From positions 42,490,075 through 42,554,074 of the forward strand of contig CM059564.1 of assembly GCA_030386875.1 (NCBI GenBank): 64,000 nt of DNA. The letters are read 5' to 3'. Of this stretch, positions 60,746-64,000 are shown piece after piece. Source of the DNA: Morinoia aosen (lineage: Eukaryota; Arthropoda; Malacostraca; Amphipoda; Talitridae). The translations under genes were made by a program, and so were the position numbers. Below the pieces are notes generated by a model. It worked only from the letters and a program-made list of their open reading frames with translations. It was not told the DNA's origin and did not search any database. How positions within the stretch are numbered: position 1 is the first letter of the stretch; each line of letters begins with the position of its first letter.

Positions 60746-60794
60746 CCGATGATGAGATTTATCACGAAACGTTGATATGGATATTGAAAACGTC
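60746..60794 (+). ncRNA. Hammerhead-ribozyme-like motif
   Basis: CCGATGATGAG (one base off the CUGAUGA core) is followed by ATTTATCAC and GAAACGTT. After 15 bases AACGTC closes a stem III of CGTT with AACG directly before a GTC cleavage triplet at 60792-60794, exactly as in a type I hammerhead. Stem II (TGA...TCA) is short, and the flanks do not form a good stem I, so this is probably a decayed copy. Its GATGATGA...CGAAACGTT core is shared with the motif at 51281-51345. Confidence 0.35.
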
Positions 60795-61666
60795 GCTCCT
60801 CATTTCCTATTCTAAATTTATAAACTTTGTCACACATGTTTCCATTTGTAGCTCGTAGTTCAATCTGATACATATGCTATTTAGGACTTTTATACCGTAA
60901 TCCACATTCACTTTTTACTGCTTTAAAATTATTCAATTTTCAATTAAAATCTTCCTGACAAATTTCAGTGAGTTCACGTTTAAGTTCTCCAGCATTCACG
61001 AATGAAATACATCACCACAGCTATAAAAATATTCCTATAAATTTTCAAATACATTTACCACTTACTAACTTTCAATAAATTACGCTGTGCTTATATTTTT
61101 GTAATTTATATGGTATCTCCACATACATGTTCAAAAGTATAATAACGGGATTATAGGAATAGTTTTTGACAGACTTCTCGGTTGCATCTGCAAGTCTGAG
61201 AGCGTCATAAAATTCTGCTTTACTGTTGAGAGACCGGAGCGCAACAGCAGTACGCATGGCACTGGCCTCTACGGGCAGAAGTAGTTGGTGCTCGAGGTTG
61301 CATAGCGTTACGTAAAACAGCCTGCCTTTTACGTCTGCCAGCTTAAGTGTTTCTGTGGCGACAGATTTATAGCCGCCTCATGAATGCCAGAAATAAGGGA
61401 AATATGCACTCCAGCAACAGAATTCTCAGAAGTTCTTTGAAGTTCCACATTATATTATTTGAATGTTAGGGCGAGAAAAGTAACCGGAGATCTTTTGCGG
61501 CGCGCGGGCTGTAAAACGGTTCATTTGAAAATGAAAAATCCTCTACCTTCAGGAATTTCTCTGTTGCTGAAGGCGCTCTTAATGTGGGAAGCCCTCAGGA
61601 ATGCCTCGTTATTTCATGAGAAAAATGTTCGGAGAAATTCATATTTCTAGCATGCGCTTATCGTAA

Positions 61667-61684
61667 GCGTACAGTACTGTACGC
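61667..61684. repeat. Perfect 18-bp palindrome
   Basis: GCGTACAGTACTGTACGC equals its own reverse complement. CTTATCGTAAG immediately upstream is another small palindrome, and ATGCG / CGCAT bracket the whole, suggesting a cruciform or protein-binding site or the relic of a foldback element. Confidence 0.75.
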
Positions 61685-62127
61685 ATAAAAAAGTGTGATC
61701 GTCTGATTTTTAGTACTTGAAAAGAGGGGATAGCATTTTCTTGAATATACGTTATTGTTTTAAGAATTTATGATAAAATTATGCTAATATATTTTTTAAT
61801 ATGCTTAAAACTGTAAGAAGATGAAATTTCAAATCTCTTTCCATGCTCTATTTCATTCTCAATCTAAAATTCTAGCTGCCTATGACAATTACATCATTTT
61901 ATATCACATAATTTTTTCGCTACAATAATTGGCTGTGAATTGTTCATTTTATGTTAAGACTAGTCCACCCCCTTCATTTGGAATAAGAATGTAAGCGAAA
62001 TGAAAATAAGGCCCAGTGAACACGGTTGAACATGACCCGTAAACTCTGATGGATTAATACTGGAAATTATTGAGTTGATGAAGCTTGTATCACAGATCCG
62101 CTCATCACACACTTTCGGCTGGCATCG

Positions 62128-62157
62128 GACAGACAGACAGACGGACGGACGGACGCG
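62128..62157. repeat. GACA/GACG tetranucleotide microsatellite
   Basis: GGACAGACAGACAGACGGAC followed by further GGAC units forms an uninterrupted 4-bp ladder. Confidence 0.9.
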
Positions 62158-62787
62158 GTTCTTATTATAGAATAGATTTATTTGCAACAGAGTTTATTTG
62201 GAACATTTATCGAATTACTACAATATCAATGGATAGCATTTGTGTTCAACGATGTCGCTGAATCCGAAAAAAACTTATATTCACTAACCACTAACGGAAA
62301 TGGGAAACTGTAAATTTAGATGCATGTTCGAAATGTGACGCGTACACAAAAATTCATTGTGCGACCTGTGTAAACGTCCAGTTTTATCGAGCTCATGGTC
62401 CTGTTTTCAATTGCCAAAATTTCCGTAGTTGCAATAATTTCTCTCACTTCCTGTTCTGAGCTTGCAGGCCAGGGAAAAAATCATAGATTTTAATGCACAT
62501 ATTCCAGGCAAAGAGGTTTGTAGGCAGCCCTCATGAGCAACGCAAGATACCCTTAGAGACACTAATTTTTTTTCTCAAACTGCAATGAAGCATTTTTTTG
62601 GTAAGATCTGCGCAACTTGCAGCTGAACGTTCGGTTAACGCACAACAATTTGATGCTTTTTGTGTGAAATATGAATAAAGAGAAAGAACACTTATGTAGT
62701 TCTAAGAACGTGTCTTCATCTCCTTAATTGTCATTGATAGACTAAGATCCATCAGCCGTTAAAATGAGAGAGTTTTTTTTTTAAATG

Positions 62788-62873
62788 AGAGCTGCTATTT
62801 GGAGTGAGAGCTGCAATTTGGGACGAGAGCTGCAATTTGGAGAGAAAGCTGCAATTTGAAGAGAAACTTGCAG
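62788..62873. repeat. About 20-bp tandem repeat, 4-5 copies
   Basis: GAGAGCTGCAATTTGGAGTG-type units of 20-22 bp repeat with decreasing similarity. Confidence 0.85.
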
Positions 62874-64000
62874 TTCATTCGTGAAAATTGTCTTTCGTTT
62901 AATCAAGTGTTTGAATGAGTGTCTTTTTAATCCTCAATTTGAACATTTTACAAGGTCATTTAATTATTTCAATCAGTAATCTGAAGCTGGAAAAATCGTC
63001 GCGTATTCTAAAACGTGTCTTATCATCTCATAGAATTGAGTTAGCCAAGTACAGTAACGCGGCGGCTCAAGAGAAAGTCCTCTAAAGTAAGCATTTGTGA
63101 GTAAAAGAACAGCAAAATCTGAGAAAAAGATGAAAAGAAGACTGATTTTAAAAATAATTCATCAGATTCTTTGTACAAGAAATTGAGTTGCTTTAAAAAT
63201 AAGTAGTACGTGTACATTGTTTGCGACGACACACTATATTTTTGAAGATGTATTATCAATTTTTTACTTATTAAGTATGTAGACAAAAATATTATTTACA
63301 AAGTTGTCAACGTTAAAATTACGGTGAAGAAAACATCTTGAGTGCAATTTTACTATTCCCTTTCATGCCCGTGTTGAAACTAACATGTAGATTTGAACCC
63401 TAAATACGTACCGTTATATTTTAGAAGAACATTATGTTAATCGTTGTAGTAGGGCCATTTCCGAGAATCTTACTCGTTAACAACAGAAATAGTGACCCAG
63501 TTTAATTCAAATTACCTTTTAAGTTCCCACCATTATTACTAAATTGTGCTCGAAGTTTATAAACCATTTTCCATTCTCTTTTTATCATTCGAGAGGACCC
63601 ATTTAAATTACTTCGACTACACCCAAGATACGGGCAGGTCAGACTCCCAAAGGGAAAGGCCTGTATAAACTAACTCTAATTTACCAGCGCGTCCTGCATC
63701 GTATCCAATGTAAATGATATCAAGAGGTACTCCGAACAAATGCGGCGCGGCTTCATTCCATCGCCATTAGTGTGAAAAACTCGAGTTCTAATTTTAGCCT
63801 CCCTGCGTAGGCTGCAGTGCTTCACTCAGTCGACTGTAATCTTGTACTGTGTTCGTTCTTTATGCACATGCAAGAGAGCATTGCAATGAAAGGGTTTGTT
63901 ATCTTTGGGCAAAGGTACCTATTCTGATAAGGGAGACCTGAGCCGCTCTCATTACTCGCAATTGGGCGAGGTTATGCAGGCTATCAGCGCCCTTCTTTCG

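Larger units (their letters stand above)
52288..64000. other. Downstream stretch, probably intron
   Basis: No further convincing exon was found after 52287. The DNA is very AT-rich in long stretches (for example 53800-55100 and 55400-57100), with only the arrays, repeats and the hammerhead-like motif listed separately plus a weak exon candidate at 55197-55251. Since exon 52186-52287 has a donor, this is likely its intron. Confidence 0.5.

Overview
The window looks like coding-poor nuclear DNA from an animal, most likely an arthropod. It is AT-rich and has long spacer or intron-like stretches. There are no bacterial-style gene rows, the longest open frame is only 158 codons and looks fortuitous, and many short tandem arrays and small foldback transposons are present. 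The species cannot be fixed from the sequence. No rRNA, tRNA, CRISPR array or intact transposase gene was recognised.

Two pieces of coding sequence are well supported, both on the + strand. The first (21963-22081) has a splice acceptor, an in-frame stop before an ATG at 21977, 35 codons of an acidic N terminus and a strong splice donor. The second (52186-52287) is a 34-codon exon with a good polypyrimidine acceptor and a CAG|GTGA donor. Exon 1 ends and exon 2 begins between codons (phase 0), so they could belong to one gene with a roughly 30-kb intron. The protein family was not recognised. A GC-rich patch ending in a GTGAGC donor near 12207 could be a non-coding first exon. Four weaker exon or small-ORF candidates on the + strand (9469-9532, 19082-19237, 45026-45166, 55197-55251) and one on the - strand (28659-28913) are listed with low confidence.

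The most striking structure is at 22045-22771. The last 37 nt of the coding exon together with its 5' splice site have been amplified as a 52-bp tandem repeat, giving 14 splice donors (12 GTAAGG, 2 GTGAGG) in perfect 52-bp register. Each extra unit shifts the reading frame, and a stop lies inside the third donor, so donor choice would decide whether the protein is made.

Region by region: 1-12 kb holds short minisatellites, a strand-skewed G-rich stretch, one foldback MITE and a 51-bp array. 12-22 kb holds two TIR elements with a shared GTGTCC end and the exon with its donor array. 22-37 kb holds a MITE flanked by TAA with its empty site preserved in a neighbouring duplicate, a second foldback MITE, 52-bp and 161-bp arrays, a 31-bp array carrying TGACGTCA palindromes and a hAT-like terminus. 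37-49 kb holds a 1-kb dimeric 52-bp satellite, a three-armed inverted repeat and a dispersed repeat family. 49-64 kb holds the third foldback MITE, two hammerhead-ribozyme-like motifs with Penelope-type cores, the second exon, and several minisatellites.
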